The position numbers and the translations under genes were made by a program. Below are positions 9,276 to 18,716 of a stretch of 64,000 nt of DNA, one piece after another. Where the stretch lies: the NCBI RefSeq assembly GCF_900996225.1, contig NZ_CAAJGL010000079.1, positions 124,001 through 188,000 of the forward strand, in the 5' to 3' direction. The notes below the pieces were generated by a model, which saw only the letters and a list, made by a program, of their open reading frames with translations, had not been told where the DNA came from and searched no databases. The DNA comes from Paraburkholderia sp. BCC1884. Lineage in GTDB: Bacteria; Pseudomonadota; Gammaproteobacteria; Burkholderiales; Burkholderiaceae. Numbering within the stretch: the stretch's first letter is position 1; every line of letters starts with the position of its first letter.

Positions 9276-10481
9276 ATGCAAACGATTCATCAACGCTTCA
9301 GGCGCGCCGTGATCGCGGCCGCTTTTGGTGGGCTGTCCGCGCTTACCGCATTGCCGCTCGCGGCGCATGCCGCCGACACGCTGCGGCCTGATGTAGCGAA
9401 GCCGCTGAATGCCGCGCAGGATCTGTATCGCGCGCACAAGTACAAGGACGCGTTGACGAAGATCGACCAGGCGGCGGCCGTACCCGGCAAGACGCCGTAC
9501 GAAAGCACCATGGTCGAGGAAATGCGCGGCGCCGCGGCAGTGGCGGCGGGTGAAACGGGCATCGCCGCGCAGGCGTATGAAACGTTGCTGAGCTCCGGCA
9601 AGCTGACGGGCGCGGACGAACAGCGCACGACGGCGGCGCTCGCGGGCATCTACTTCCAGCAAAAGAACTACGCGCAAGCTGCCAAAGTTGCACAGCGTTA
9701 TCTGAAAGCGGGTGGCGGCGATCCCGACATGCGCACCCTGCTGGTTCAGTCGTATTACCTGTCAAACGATTGCGCGAGCGTAGTGGGCCTGCTGAAGCCG
9801 ACCGTCGATGCACAGGCGAAAGCCGGCCATGCGCCCGACGAGTCGCAACTGCAGTTGCTCGGCACTTGCGCGCAACGCGTGAAGGACGACGCAACGTATC
9901 GCAGCACGCTTGAAAAGCTGGTTGCCTATCACCCGAAGCAGTCGTACTGGGACGATATGTTCGCGGCGATCCGCAACAAGCCGGGCTATTCGTCGGCGCT
10001 CGATATCGATACTTACCGGCTGCGTCGTGCAACGGGTTCGCTCTCCACGGTCGACGATTACATGGAGATGACGCAACTGGCGATCGTCGCCGGTACGACC
10101 GCCGAAGGCAAACAGGTGATCGATCAGGGCTTTACGTCTGGCGTGCTTGGTCACGATGCGCAGTCGGATCGCGAGAAGCGTCTGCAGGCGCTCGCGGCTA
10201 AACGTGCGCAAGCGCCGGCCGATCCGGCCAATCCTGTTGCGCCGGTCAACGTCGCCTTCAATCAGGTGTTCGCAGGGCAGGCCAAGCAGGGTATCGCTGG
10301 AATGGATGCGGCGATCGAAAAGGGCGGTCTCGATCATCCGGACCAGGCGCAGTTGCATCTCGGCGTTGCCTACTACATCGCGGGCGATAAGCCCCGCGCT
10401 GTCCAGGCCTTCCGCGCTGTGAAGGGTACTGACGGATCGGCGGATCTCGCCCGTCTGTGGGTGCTGGTGGCGTCGAAGTAA
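9276..10481 (+). CDS. Secreted TPR-repeat protein of the TonB-ExbB-ExbD cluster
   Basis: The 401-residue product has a signal peptide (about residues 1-31, cleavage near AAHA) and then helical TPR-like repeats. Examples are NAAQDLYRAHKYKDALTKI near residue 42, GIYFQQKNYAQAAKVA near 120 and LGVAYYIAGDKPRAVQAFRA near the C-terminus. No enzymatic motif is visible. Its position 9 nt after exbD2 suggests a periplasmic scaffold or accessory protein for the TonB motor or the receptor. Such TPR genes often follow exbBDD sets, but I know of no defined function. Confidence 0.75.
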   Translation: MQTIHQRFRRAVIAAAFGGLSALTALPLAAHAADTLRPDVAKPLNAAQDLYRAHKYKDALTKIDQAAAVPGKTPYESTMVEEMRGAAAVAAGETGIAAQAYETLLSSGKLTGADEQRTTAALAGIYFQQKNYAQAAKVAQRYLKAGGGDPDMRTLLVQSYYLSNDCASVVGLLKPTVDAQAKAGHAPDESQLQLLGTCAQRVKDDATYRSTLEKLVAYHPKQSYWDDMFAAIRNKPGYSSALDIDTYRLRRATGSLSTVDDYMEMTQLAIVAGTTAEGKQVIDQGFTSGVLGHDAQSDREKRLQALAAKRAQAPADPANPVAPVNVAFNQVFAGQAKQGIAGMDAAIEKGGLDHPDQAQLHLGVAYYIAGDKPRAVQAFRAVKGTDGSADLARLWVLVASK

Positions 10482-10540
10482 AACCTCCGTTTCCACTTTG
10501 TTTCATTCGGTGAACCGCGCTCGAAACATGGCTGTGTCGA

Positions 10541-10558
10541 GAGCGCGGGCGCGCGCTC
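10541..10558 (+). terminator. GC-rich hairpin downstream of the TPR gene
   Basis: GAGCGCG and CGCGCTC form a 7-bp stem around GGCG, 60 nt after the stop codon. There is no clear T-tract. It could end the tonB-exb transcript before the regulator gene. Confidence 0.35.
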
Positions 10559-10689
10559 GCCTTCTCGAATGCAGGTTCACGCCGCTACCCGGCGATGGTT
10601 GCTCGCGCAACTTGATGGAGAGTGTTGTATTAGTTGAAACATAATTAGCTTCTATCAAACTATTTTTGACTACGGGATTCTGTCTTGCT

Positions 10690-11265
10690 ATGGTTTTGCC
10701 ACTCGATAACAAGGCACATGTTGCAGTCGCTATAGGAAGCAAAATCCGCGCGCTTCGCCAACGGCTGAAGCGAACGCTGGAAGAAGTGGCGAAGACCGCG
10801 GGGATTTCCAAGCCGTTTTTGTCGCAAGTGGAACGCGGGCATGCAACGCCATCGATTACGTCACTCGTTGGTATTGCTCGAGCTTTAGGTGTCACGGTGC
10901 AGTACTTCGTCGACACGCCGACTGAAGACAGATCGGTGCGTAGAGGAAGCGAGCTGAAGTACTTCGGCTTCGATGGAAGTGCCAATCTCTTTGGTCGACT
11001 GACGAATCTGTCGGTCGGCAGCAAGCTGGAAGTCATTCTCGTCAAGATGCCGGTGGGGCAGAACCCATCGGAGGTCACGACGCATGCAGGGGAAGAGTTT
11101 CTGTATGTGATGAGCGGAGAGATATCGCTCACGTTAGAAGGTACGACATTCGTGTTGCACGCAGGTGACACCGCGCATTACGAGTCCACCGTGCCTCATG
11201 CCTGGGCCAATACGGCACGCGAAGAGGCGGTGCTCGTATGGGTCGGAACGCCAAGATTGTTCTAG
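10690..11265 (+). CDS. XRE-family transcriptional regulator with C-terminal cupin domain
   Basis: The 191-residue protein has an N-terminal XRE helix-turn-helix (about residues 14-70, with IRALRQRLKRTLEEVA and SKPFLSQVERGHATPS) and a C-terminal cupin barrel (about residues 115-185, with THAGEEFLYVMSGEI and LHAGDTAHYESTVPHAWAN). The domain pair is typical of small-molecule-responsive regulators of uptake and catabolic genes. I chose ATG 10690; a TTG at 10666 is in frame but has no better ribosome site. It sits between the TPR gene and the TonB-dependent receptor on the same strand, so the receptor gene is a reasonable target. The ligand cannot be told from sequence. Confidence 0.87.
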   Translation: MVLPLDNKAHVAVAIGSKIRALRQRLKRTLEEVAKTAGISKPFLSQVERGHATPSITSLVGIARALGVTVQYFVDTPTEDRSVRRGSELKYFGFDGSANLFGRLTNLSVGSKLEVILVKMPVGQNPSEVTTHAGEEFLYVMSGEISLTLEGTTFVLHAGDTAHYESTVPHAWANTAREEAVLVWVGTPRLF

Positions 11266-11645
11266 AGCCGCACTCCACGCTTTTTTAAAAAGCGGTCGCT
11301 CTGTGTTTCAAGCTTTACCTGAGGTTGCAAAGGACAGGTGCATGAAGAAGGGCAACGCATTGCTCCAGCCTGTGTCGTGTCGCATAAGAAGTGAAATCAA
11401 TTAGAAAGCGCTGCGCATTTCGTTTGTAATAAATTAGTAGTCCGATTCTGATTCATTTGAAGTACTCCGTCTATCTGACTGTTTTTTTGCATGCCGGGTA
11501 AGGGGTAACCAGCATGCAAAGTGGGAAAGAGAGCGGAGCGGCTTTAACGGAGCGCGGCGCAAGATCGCCGTATATCGAGTGGCGAGGTTCAAAAGACCTC
11601 TCTTCACATACAGCTGTGGCCTTACTGACGAGCGGGAAGGGGAAA
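11266..11645. other. Intergenic region between the XRE-cupin gene and the TonB-dependent receptor
   Basis: About 380 bases with lower GC than the flanks. The receptor frame stays open back to 11514, but the strong ribosome site GGAAGGGG just before ATG 11646 and the signal peptide that follows it place the start there. I see no clear Fur box and no recognised structured RNA. The receptor promoter and a regulator operator are expected here but not identified. Confidence 0.4.
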
Positions 11646-14369
11646 ATGAAACAAAGGGCATTGGCGTTGGCCATCAAAAGAATAATCTGGGCTGAACTGG
11701 CGTTGTCGGCTGCGATCGCTATTCCGGCGTTCGCACAAAGCCAGCCGGCCGCAGCGGACACGGCGGCGGGTACGACGACGGAGAGCAAGCCCGCGGCAGC
11801 GGCAGCCGCTCCGGCATCAAGTACTGCCGCGACGCCCGCGACCGCGACTGGCAACGGCAACGTTGCGCAACTGAAGAAGTTCGAAGTCACCGGTTCGCTG
11901 ATTCGCAGCGCCGACAAGGTCGGCTTCAATCAGGTCCAGACGGTTTCGCAGAAAGACATTCAGAATAGCGGCGCTTCGACCGTCGCTGACTTCCTGCGCA
12001 CCACCTCGGCCAACTCGGCCAATAGCTGGGGCGAAGGCCAATCCGCCAACTTTGCGGCAGGCGCGGCAGGTATCGCGCTGCGCGGTCTGAGCGAAAAATA
12101 TACGCTGGTACTGGTGGATGGTCAGCGCGTTGCGCCGTTCGCATTCTTCTCGAACAGCGTCGACTCGTTCTTCGACCTGAATACGCTGCCGTTGAACTCC
12201 ATCGACCGCATCGAAATCGTGAAGGCCGGCGCCGTGTCGCAATACGGCTCGGACGCCGTCGCAGGCGTGGTCAACATCATCACGAAGCACGACTTCCAGG
12301 GGCTGCAGCTCGACGGCAGCCTTGGCAGCGCCCTGACCGGTGGTAACGGCGACGGCACCTACAAATTCGGCGTGCTCGGCGGTTTCGGCGATCTGAATTC
12401 CGACCGCTTCAACGTGACGGCCGCCGCGAGCTACTACAAGTCGAACGGCTTCACGCTGGCCGACCGCGACTCGACGCGCAATCAGGATTTCACGCAGCAG
12501 CCGGGCGGACTGTCATTGCTCTCGCCGTCGTACTGGAATATGCCGGACGGCACGGCACAGCCCTTGATGGGTTGTCCGCCGGGTAGTTCGGTTCACCCTG
12601 CAGGCACCAATTCCATCGCTTCGGCGGGCGTGACGGGCGGCGCGGTATGCGGCACCAACACCGCAGAAAGCCTGTCGATCCTGCCGCTGACCGAGCGTCT
12701 GAACGCCAAGCTGCACGCTGACTTCAAGGTCAACGATGCGACGACGGCGTTCGGCGACTTCCTGATCAGCAGCAACACGAGCACCAGTAACCAGGGCGTC
12801 AACGTGGTCGGCAATCCGCAGACCCCGACCCTTGTGTACAACCCGCAGACGAAGCAGCTCTCGCCGTTCAACACGGTGGTGCCGGCATCGAACCAGTACA
12901 ACCCGTTTGGCGTCGACACACCGCTCACGTACACGTTCCCGAACGCCGTAGCGGAAGAAACGTACGCGACCTTCTGGCGCGCGTCGACCGGTATCAAGGG
13001 TTCGTTCAATCTGCCGAACGGTGAATGGGATTGGGCGACCTCGGTCAGCCACTCGCAGAGCACGGTTTCGAACGAATACTCGAACGAGCTGAACGCCGGT
13101 GCACTGAATAACATTTATCAGAACGGCACGTACAACTTCTCGAATCCGGCGGCCACCCCCAACGGGTCCGTGGGTCTGTACACGAGCGCGAACAACCTGG
13201 CTATCTCGAAGCTCGATACGGTCGACGCGACGTTGGCGACGCCGGAACTGTTCCATCTGCCGGCAGGCGACGTGGGTCTCGGCTTCGGTGCGCAGTTCAC
13301 GCACCAGAGCGAAATCATGACGCCGGGCGGCGGGTTCGCGGACGGTACCGTCATCAACCCGAATCTCCAGACGGTGAACGGCCAGCGCAACGTGGCGGCT
13401 GTGTACTACCAGTTGGACATTCCTATCATCCGCAACCTGACGTTCAGCCAGTCGGGCCGTTACGACCACTACAGCGATGTCGGCGGTGCATTCTCGCCGC
13501 GCTTTGCGCTTCGCTATCAGCCGGTCTCGGCGCTCACGATGTACACCTCGTACAACCGCGGCTTCCGTGCACCGACGTTCGTCGAGGACAGCAATTCGCG
13601 TACGCTGGGTATTCAGGTCGATCAGGCCACCGGCCAGAATTACACGTCGATCACCGAGGGTAACCCGGACCTGAAGGCCGAACGCACACGTAACCTGGAC
13701 ATCGGCTTCCAGGTGTCGCCGACCCGTACGACCGACGTCGGTCTCGAGTGGTACAAGATTCGTGTCGATAACGTGATCGGCCAGGGTGCGCCTTCGTCGA
13801 CGGTTGTCGACCCGACGACGGGCCAGACGCTGTACGTCAATATTCCGTACGCGAACCTGGGCTACCTCGATACGAACGGTTTCGAAGGCACGCTGCGTCA
13901 GTCGTTGCCGACGGCAGTCGGTATGTTCACCCTGTCGGGTGACTGGGCTTACGTGAACAGCTTCAAGCTCGGCTTGCCGGGTGGGGCGCCGGTGAATGGT
14001 GCGGGTAACAACTACACCATCACCCAACCGTTCGGCGGCAGCTTCCCGCGCTGGAAGGGCAACACCACGCTGGACTGGAATTACCACAAGTTCGACGCAG
14101 CGCTGACGTGGCAGTTCACGGGTCCGTACGCACAAAATCTGGCGTCGCAACCGAGCCGGGTGGGGTCGTACAGCCAGTTCAACCTGATGATGACGTACAC
14201 GGGCTTCAAGCACTGGACGATTTACGGCGGTATCGACAACATCTTCAATCGTATCCCGCCGTACGATCCGATCTTTGCTAACGGCACGCTGGATCAGACG
14301 GGCTACGACACGTCGGTCTATACGTACATTGGTCGTTTCGCGCAGGTTGGCGCAACGTACAAGTTCTGA
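11646..14369 (+). CDS. TonB-dependent outer-membrane receptor
   Basis: The 907-residue product has a signal peptide (residues 1-31, ending IPAFAQ), a low-complexity Ala/Thr stretch, then KKFEVTGSLIR, which fits a TonB-box and plug boundary of the large receptor class that includes carbohydrate and peptide receptors. The plug follows (VQTVSQKDIQNSGASTVADFL; LVDGQRVAPF; DRIEIVKAGAVSQYGSDAVAGVVNIIT). The rest is a 22-strand barrel ending in a terminal aromatic residue (GATYKF). There are no siderophore genes nearby. It follows the TonB motor and precedes a Yej-type peptide importer on the same strand, which favours a peptide or other organic substrate over iron. This substrate call is inference. 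Confidence 0.9.
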   Translation: MKQRALALAIKRIIWAELALSAAIAIPAFAQSQPAAADTAAGTTTESKPAAAAAAPASSTAATPATATGNGNVAQLKKFEVTGSLIRSADKVGFNQVQTVSQKDIQNSGASTVADFLRTTSANSANSWGEGQSANFAAGAAGIALRGLSEKYTLVLVDGQRVAPFAFFSNSVDSFFDLNTLPLNSIDRIEIVKAGAVSQYGSDAVAGVVNIITKHDFQGLQLDGSLGSALTGGNGDGTYKFGVLGGFGDLNSDRFNVTAAASYYKSNGFTLADRDSTRNQDFTQQPGGLSLLSPSYWNMPDGTAQPLMGCPPGSSVHPAGTNSIASAGVTGGAVCGTNTAESLSILPLTERLNAKLHADFKVNDATTAFGDFLISSNTSTSNQGVNVVGNPQTPTLVYNPQTKQLSPFNTVVPASNQYNPFGVDTPLTYTFPNAVAEETYATFWRASTGIKGSFNLPNGEWDWATSVSHSQSTVSNEYSNELNAGALNNIYQNGTYNFSNPAATPNGSVGLYTSANNLAISKLDTVDATLATPELFHLPAGDVGLGFGAQFTHQSEIMTPGGGFADGTVINPNLQTVNGQRNVAAVYYQLDIPIIRNLTFSQSGRYDHYSDVGGAFSPRFALRYQPVSALTMYTSYNRGFRAPTFVEDSNSRTLGIQVDQATGQNYTSITEGNPDLKAERTRNLDIGFQVSPTRTTDVGLEWYKIRVDNVIGQGAPSSTVVDPTTGQTLYVNIPYANLGYLDTNGFEGTLRQSLPTAVGMFTLSGDWAYVNSFKLGLPGGAPVNGAGNNYTITQPFGGSFPRWKGNTTLDWNYHKFDAALTWQFTGPYAQNLASQPSRVGSYSQFNLMMTYTGFKHWTIYGGIDNIFNRIPPYDPIFANGTLDQTGYDTSVYTYIGRFAQVGATYKF

Positions 14370-14400
14370 TGAAAGCGTAGTCTGATTGCCTGGTAGGAAC

Positions 14401-14444
14401 GGTCGCTTCGGCGTGCGGTACGGCGCTGGAGCGACCTCGTTTTT
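14401..14444 (+). terminator. Intrinsic terminator after the receptor gene
   Basis: GGTCGCT (14401-14407) pairs with AGCGACC (14430-14436), with a further CGGCG-containing loop, followed by TCG and a run of five T. It lies 32 nt after the receptor stop and separates the receptor transcript from the yej operon. Confidence 0.6.
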
Positions 14445-14657
14445 GATGCAGTAGAGTGAAGTACGCCCCGCAGGAAGTCCCCTTGGGGAGTCGGTGGCCA
14501 AGGCGTTGCGGGCTCGCGTTGCTGTTCGACAGGGCCTGGTTCGTTGCGGCATGGGCGAGTAACGCGAGCGATGACTGTGCGCATCGTCGCGTCAACCAGA
14601 CGAACCATCCGACGGAGCGCGCTGGCCAGAAGCCCGCGTGAGTCCTCGCGCAGAACC

Positions 14658-16586
14658 ATGAAAAGACTCGTGAAGTTACGGCCGTTGCGCGCGAAGCGAA
14701 CCTTCCGCCGCGCATTCCCGGCCAACGGTGGGCGCGCCGCGTTGGCGGCGATCGCATTGTTTGGCGCGATGGCGACGTTCGCTCCCGGCGACGCAATGGC
14801 AAGTCCGGCGATTGCGCAATACGACCAGCCCAAATATCCCGCCAATTTCACGCACTTCGATTACGCGAATCCTGATGCGCCGACCAACGGCACGCTCAGT
14901 TTCGAGAACTACAACGAACTGCAGACCTACGATTCGCTGAATCCGTTTCTGGTGCGCGGTGCGCCCGCTCCGGACATTCTGAATCTGATGTTCGACACCC
15001 TGATGCAGCGCAGTTGGGACGAGTTGGCCTCCGAGTACCCGTTGATCGCGAACGACGTCGAGGTGGCCGCCGATCTGACTTCCGCGACCTTCCATATCAA
15101 TCCCGCCGCGCGTTTTTCCAATGGCGATCCGATCACCGCAGCCGACGTCAAATATTCGTTCGACACGTTGACGAGCCCGCAGGCGTCGCCGCTTTTCAAC
15201 GCCCAGTTCTCGGTGATCAAAAGCGCGACGGTGATCGATAAACAAACCGTCCGCTTCGATTTCAAGCATGCGCAACGTGACGCGCCGCTGATTGCCGGCG
15301 ACCTGCCGATCTTCTCGCCGAAGTGGGGCATGCAGCCCAGCGGCAAGCGCCTGCCGTTCGATCAGATCGCCATCGCGCCGCCTATCAGCAGTGGCGCCTA
15401 TCTGATCGAAGAGCGCAAGAACGACAAGCAGATCGTGTATCGCCGTAATCCCGACTACTGGGCGGCGAATTTGCCGTCGCGTCGCGGTATGTTCCGATTC
15501 GAGCGCATTACCTTCAAACTGTATCGTGACCATTACACACAACTCGAAGCATTCAAGGCCGGCGATGCCGATGCCGTGGTCGAATACAGCGCAACCCAAT
15601 GGGCGCGCAAATACGTCGGCAAGAACTTCGACAATGGGCTGTTGAAAAAGGGCGAGTTCGCCGATGGCCCCGCGCAGATGCAAGGCCTGCTGATGAATAT
15701 CCGCAAGCCGATGTTCCAGGACCCGCGCGTGCGCCACGCCCTGACGATGGCATTCGATTACGACTGGATGAACCGGATGATGTTCTACGGTCAATACCGG
15801 CGCACCAGCAGCTATTTCGAAGCAAGTCCGTTTGGCGCGACCGGCATGCCGAGTCCGAATGAACTGGCCTTGCTGGAACCGCTAAGAGGTAGCGTGCCGC
15901 CGGAAGTATTCGGTCCGATGCTCAAGCAACCCAACACGATTGCGCCGAATACATTGCGCGGCAATCTGCGGGTCGCGCGCGATCTGCTGGCACAAGCGGG
16001 CTGGCACTTTCGCGACGGCGCATTGCGCGATGCCAACGGTGCGCCGATGACGATCGAGATCATGGACGACCAGCCCGGCATGGACCGCCTGATCCTGCCG
16101 TATATGCAGGCGCTCAGCATGCTCGGCGTTCAGGCTCATATGCGCGAGATCGACAGTGCGCTGTACCAGAAGCGTCTGGACAATTTCGAGTACGACATGA
16201 CCACCTTCATCTACTCCCCGGTGACGATTCCGGGCTCGGAATTGACGCGTCGATTCGGTAGTGCGGCGGCCTCGGAAGTCGGCTCGGAAAACTATCCGGG
16301 CATCCGCTCGAAAGCCGTCGATTCGCTGATCCACTCCGCGATCTCCGCCAACAATCTCGACGAGCTGGAAGCGGCGACTCGCGCGCTGGATCGCGTGTTG
16401 ATCTATTCGTTCTACCTCGTGCCGGAATACTACGCACCCGGCGCGCGAATCGGCTACAAGTCGACGCTTGGCTATCCGGCGAAAGTGCCGATGTCGTATC
16501 AATACGAAGACTGGGTGATCGACTACTGGTACACCAAAGCGCAGGCCGCTCAGACTGCTTCTTCCACCACGGCTCCGGCCCACTGA
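14658..16586 (+). CDS. yejA: YejA-type periplasmic peptide-binding protein (SBP family 5)
   Basis: This is the solute receptor of a YejABEF ABC importer, the system that imports microcin C and some other peptide antibiotics in Enterobacteria and rhizobia. The 642-residue product has a long basic N-terminus and hydrophobic signal core (about residues 26-48) and then the family-5 fold. Examples are YPANFTHFDYANPDAP, the LNPF(L/I)VRG region, and ARFSNGDPITAADVKYSFDTL near residue 155. ATG 14658 is preferred because the signal peptide starts there, though the frame is open to 14544 and no strong ribosome site is visible. The stop lies 8 nt before yejB. It differs from DppA/OppA by the YejA-like sequence around the mature N-terminus. 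Confidence 0.88.
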   Translation: MKRLVKLRPLRAKRTFRRAFPANGGRAALAAIALFGAMATFAPGDAMASPAIAQYDQPKYPANFTHFDYANPDAPTNGTLSFENYNELQTYDSLNPFLVRGAPAPDILNLMFDTLMQRSWDELASEYPLIANDVEVAADLTSATFHINPAARFSNGDPITAADVKYSFDTLTSPQASPLFNAQFSVIKSATVIDKQTVRFDFKHAQRDAPLIAGDLPIFSPKWGMQPSGKRLPFDQIAIAPPISSGAYLIEERKNDKQIVYRRNPDYWAANLPSRRGMFRFERITFKLYRDHYTQLEAFKAGDADAVVEYSATQWARKYVGKNFDNGLLKKGEFADGPAQMQGLLMNIRKPMFQDPRVRHALTMAFDYDWMNRMMFYGQYRRTSSYFEASPFGATGMPSPNELALLEPLRGSVPPEVFGPMLKQPNTIAPNTLRGNLRVARDLLAQAGWHFRDGALRDANGAPMTIEIMDDQPGMDRLILPYMQALSMLGVQAHMREIDSALYQKRLDNFEYDMTTFIYSPVTIPGSELTRRFGSAAASEVGSENYPGIRSKAVDSLIHSAISANNLDELEAATRALDRVLIYSFYLVPEYYAPGARIGYKSTLGYPAKVPMSYQYEDWVIDYWYTKAQAAQTASSTTAPAH

Positions 16587-16594
16587 GGCACAGC

Positions 16595-17647
16595 ATGCTT
16601 GCCTACATTCTCAGACGATTGCTATTGATGGTGCCCACGCTGCTCGGCGTGGTCACACTGACTTTTGTCGTCACGCAGTTCGTTCCGGGTGGGCCGGTCG
16701 AACAGGTGATGACGCAACTCCGCCACGGCGCCAGTCGTGGCGGAGAGGCGGGGGCGGGCGGGGGCGGCTATCACGGTAGCCAGGGTGTCGACCCGCAGCA
16801 ACTCGAGCAGATCAAGAAGCAGTTCGGTTTCGACAAGCCGCCGCTCGAACGCTATTTGCTGATGCTCAGGCACTACGCGACTTTCGATCTCGGCCAGTCC
16901 TATTACCAGCACGACAGCGTCTGGGACGTGATTCGTTCCAAGTTGCCGGTGTCGATCACGCTCGGCCTATGGACCGTGATGCTCACCTACCTGATATCGG
17001 TGCCGTTGGGGATCGCGAAAGCGGTGCGCAACGGCTCGCGGTTCGACACGGTCACGAGCGTGCTGGTGCTCTCCGGTTATGCGATTCCCGGCTTCGTGCT
17101 TGGCGTGTTGCTGCTGATGTTCTTCGGCGGCGGCACGTTCTGGCAGGTGTTTCCGATGCGCGGCCTCACGTCGGATAACTTCAACGATCTGAGCGCGTTC
17201 GGCAAGGTACTCGACTATCTCTGGCACATCGCGATGCCGGTCGCCGCCTCCGTGGTCGGCAACTTCGCGATCGTCACGATTCTGACCAAGAACACCTTTC
17301 TGGAAGAAATCGGCCGCCAGTATGTGTTGACGGCGCGCGCCAAGGGCGCACCCGAGCGCGACGTCCTGTGGAAGCACGTGTTGCGCAACGCTGCGATTCC
17401 GTTACTCACCGGTTTGCCGGCGGCCTTCGTCGGTGCGTTTCTGAACGGCAACCTGCTGATTGAAACGTTGTTCTCGCTCGACGGCATGGGCCAACTGTCC
17501 TACGACTCGGTGATTCGCCGTGATTATCCGGTCGTGCTCGGTTCGCTGTTTCTGTTCACGCTGATTGCCCTCGTAACCAAACTTATTGCTGACGTCTGCT
17601 ATGTCCTCGTCGACCCCCGCATCCAATTCAACCGCCTGGACCGCTGA
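16595..17647 (+). CDS. yejB: YejB-type ABC transporter permease
   Basis: Inner-membrane permease of the peptide importer, 350 residues with six predicted membrane segments. The N-terminus MLAYILRRLLLMVPTLLGV is characteristic of DppB/YejB permeases. The insert at about residues 45-68, rich in Gly and Arg, matches the larger periplasmic loop that sets YejB apart from DppB. The EAA loop is present (GRQYVLTARAKGAPERDVLWKHVLRNA, about residues 240-266). A GAGG ribosome site overlaps the yejA stop. The 3' end overlaps the yejE start by 47 nt, which suggests translational coupling. Confidence 0.88.
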   Translation: MLAYILRRLLLMVPTLLGVVTLTFVVTQFVPGGPVEQVMTQLRHGASRGGEAGAGGGGYHGSQGVDPQQLEQIKKQFGFDKPPLERYLLMLRHYATFDLGQSYYQHDSVWDVIRSKLPVSITLGLWTVMLTYLISVPLGIAKAVRNGSRFDTVTSVLVLSGYAIPGFVLGVLLLMFFGGGTFWQVFPMRGLTSDNFNDLSAFGKVLDYLWHIAMPVAASVVGNFAIVTILTKNTFLEEIGRQYVLTARAKGAPERDVLWKHVLRNAAIPLLTGLPAAFVGAFLNGNLLIETLFSLDGMGQLSYDSVIRRDYPVVLGSLFLFTLIALVTKLIADVCYVLVDPRIQFNRLDR

Positions 17648-18716
17648 CGCGGCCGGTGCGGCGCACGCGGCGTCGCCGTCTCCATGGCGGCGTACGTGGC
17701 TGCGCTTCAAGCAGCAGCGTCTCGGCTACTGGAGCCTCGTGATCTTCGTGACACTGTTCGCCATCAGCATGCTAGGCGAGGTGCTGTCGAACGATCGTCC
17801 GTTGATCGTCCGTTATGACGGGCACTACTACTTCCCGATCGTGAAGGACTATTCGGAGACGCTGTTCGGCGGCGACTTCCCGGCAAAGGCGAATTACCTC
17901 GATCCGTATATCCGTTCGCGGCTCGAATCGAATGGGAACTTCGCCGTCTATCCGCCGAATCATTTCCACTACGACACGATCGACTACTTCGCGGCGCATC
18001 CGTATCCGGCGCCGCCCACCAGAAGCAACTGGCTCGGCACGGATCAGTTCGGGCGCGATGTACTGGCTCGCCTGCTCTACGGCTTCCGTCTCTCGGTGCT
18101 GATGGCGCTCGCGCTCACGGTGTCCGGTGTGGCGATCGGCGTGCTGACCGGCGCCGTGCAGGGCTTTTACGGCGGCCGCACCGACCTGATCGGCCAGCGT
18201 CTGGTCGAGATCTGGAGTTCGATGCCGGATCTTTACCTGCTGATCATCTTCGCGTCGATCTTCGAGCCCACGCTGTGGCTGCTGTTCATCCTGCTTTCGA
18301 TGTTCGGCTGGCTCGTGTTGTCGGACTATGTGCGCGCCGAGTTTCTGCGTAACCGTTCGCTCGACTACGTGAAGGCTGCCCGCACCATGGGCCTGTCGAA
18401 CTGGCAGATCATGTGGCGCCATGTCCTGCCCAACAGCCTCACACCGGTGATTACCTTTCTGCCGTTCCGCATGAGCGCGGCCATCCTTTCGCTGACCAGT
18501 CTGGACTTTCTCGGCCTCGGCGTGCCACCGCCGACGCCGAGCCTCGGTGAGTTGCTGGCGGAGGGCAAGAATAATCTCGACGCATGGTGGATCTCGATGT
18601 CGGCGTTTGCGGCACTGGTGATTACGCTGCTGTTGTTGACGTTCATGGGTGATGCATTGCGTAACGCGCTCGATACACGTTCGCGTGGTTCGGCTTTCGG
18701 CGGAGGTCCGCGATGA
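17601..18716 (+). CDS. yejE: YejE-type ABC transporter permease
   Basis: Second permease of the peptide importer, 371 residues. A membrane segment at about residues 40-60 is followed by a long periplasmic region with the YejE-like stretch KDYSETLFGGDFPAKANY, then GTDQFGRDVLARLLYGFR and five further membrane segments. The EAA loop reads NRSLDYVKAARTMGLSNWQIMWRHVLPN. The ATG at 17601 lies inside the end of yejB in another frame; an upstream TTG at 17586 is less likely. The stop overlaps the yejF start as ATGA. Confidence 0.88.
   Translation: MSSSTPASNSTAWTADAAGAAHAASPSPWRRTWLRFKQQRLGYWSLVIFVTLFAISMLGEVLSNDRPLIVRYDGHYYFPIVKDYSETLFGGDFPAKANYLDPYIRSRLESNGNFAVYPPNHFHYDTIDYFAAHPYPAPPTRSNWLGTDQFGRDVLARLLYGFRLSVLMALALTVSGVAIGVLTGAVQGFYGGRTDLIGQRLVEIWSSMPDLYLLIIFASIFEPTLWLLFILLSMFGWLVLSDYVRAEFLRNRSLDYVKAARTMGLSNWQIMWRHVLPNSLTPVITFLPFRMSAAILSLTSLDFLGLGVPPPTPSLGELLAEGKNNLDAWWISMSAFAALVITLLLLTFMGDALRNALDTRSRGSAFGGGPR

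Noticed and set aside
11266-11645. Fur box upstream of the TonB-dependent receptor
   Set aside because: No stretch matches the GATAAT-type inverted hexamers well enough to claim a site, so iron control is not asserted.
12513-14552. 679-codon minus-strand open frame across the TonB-dependent receptor
   Set aside because: It is antisense to a clear receptor gene and is Arg/Val-rich without motifs.
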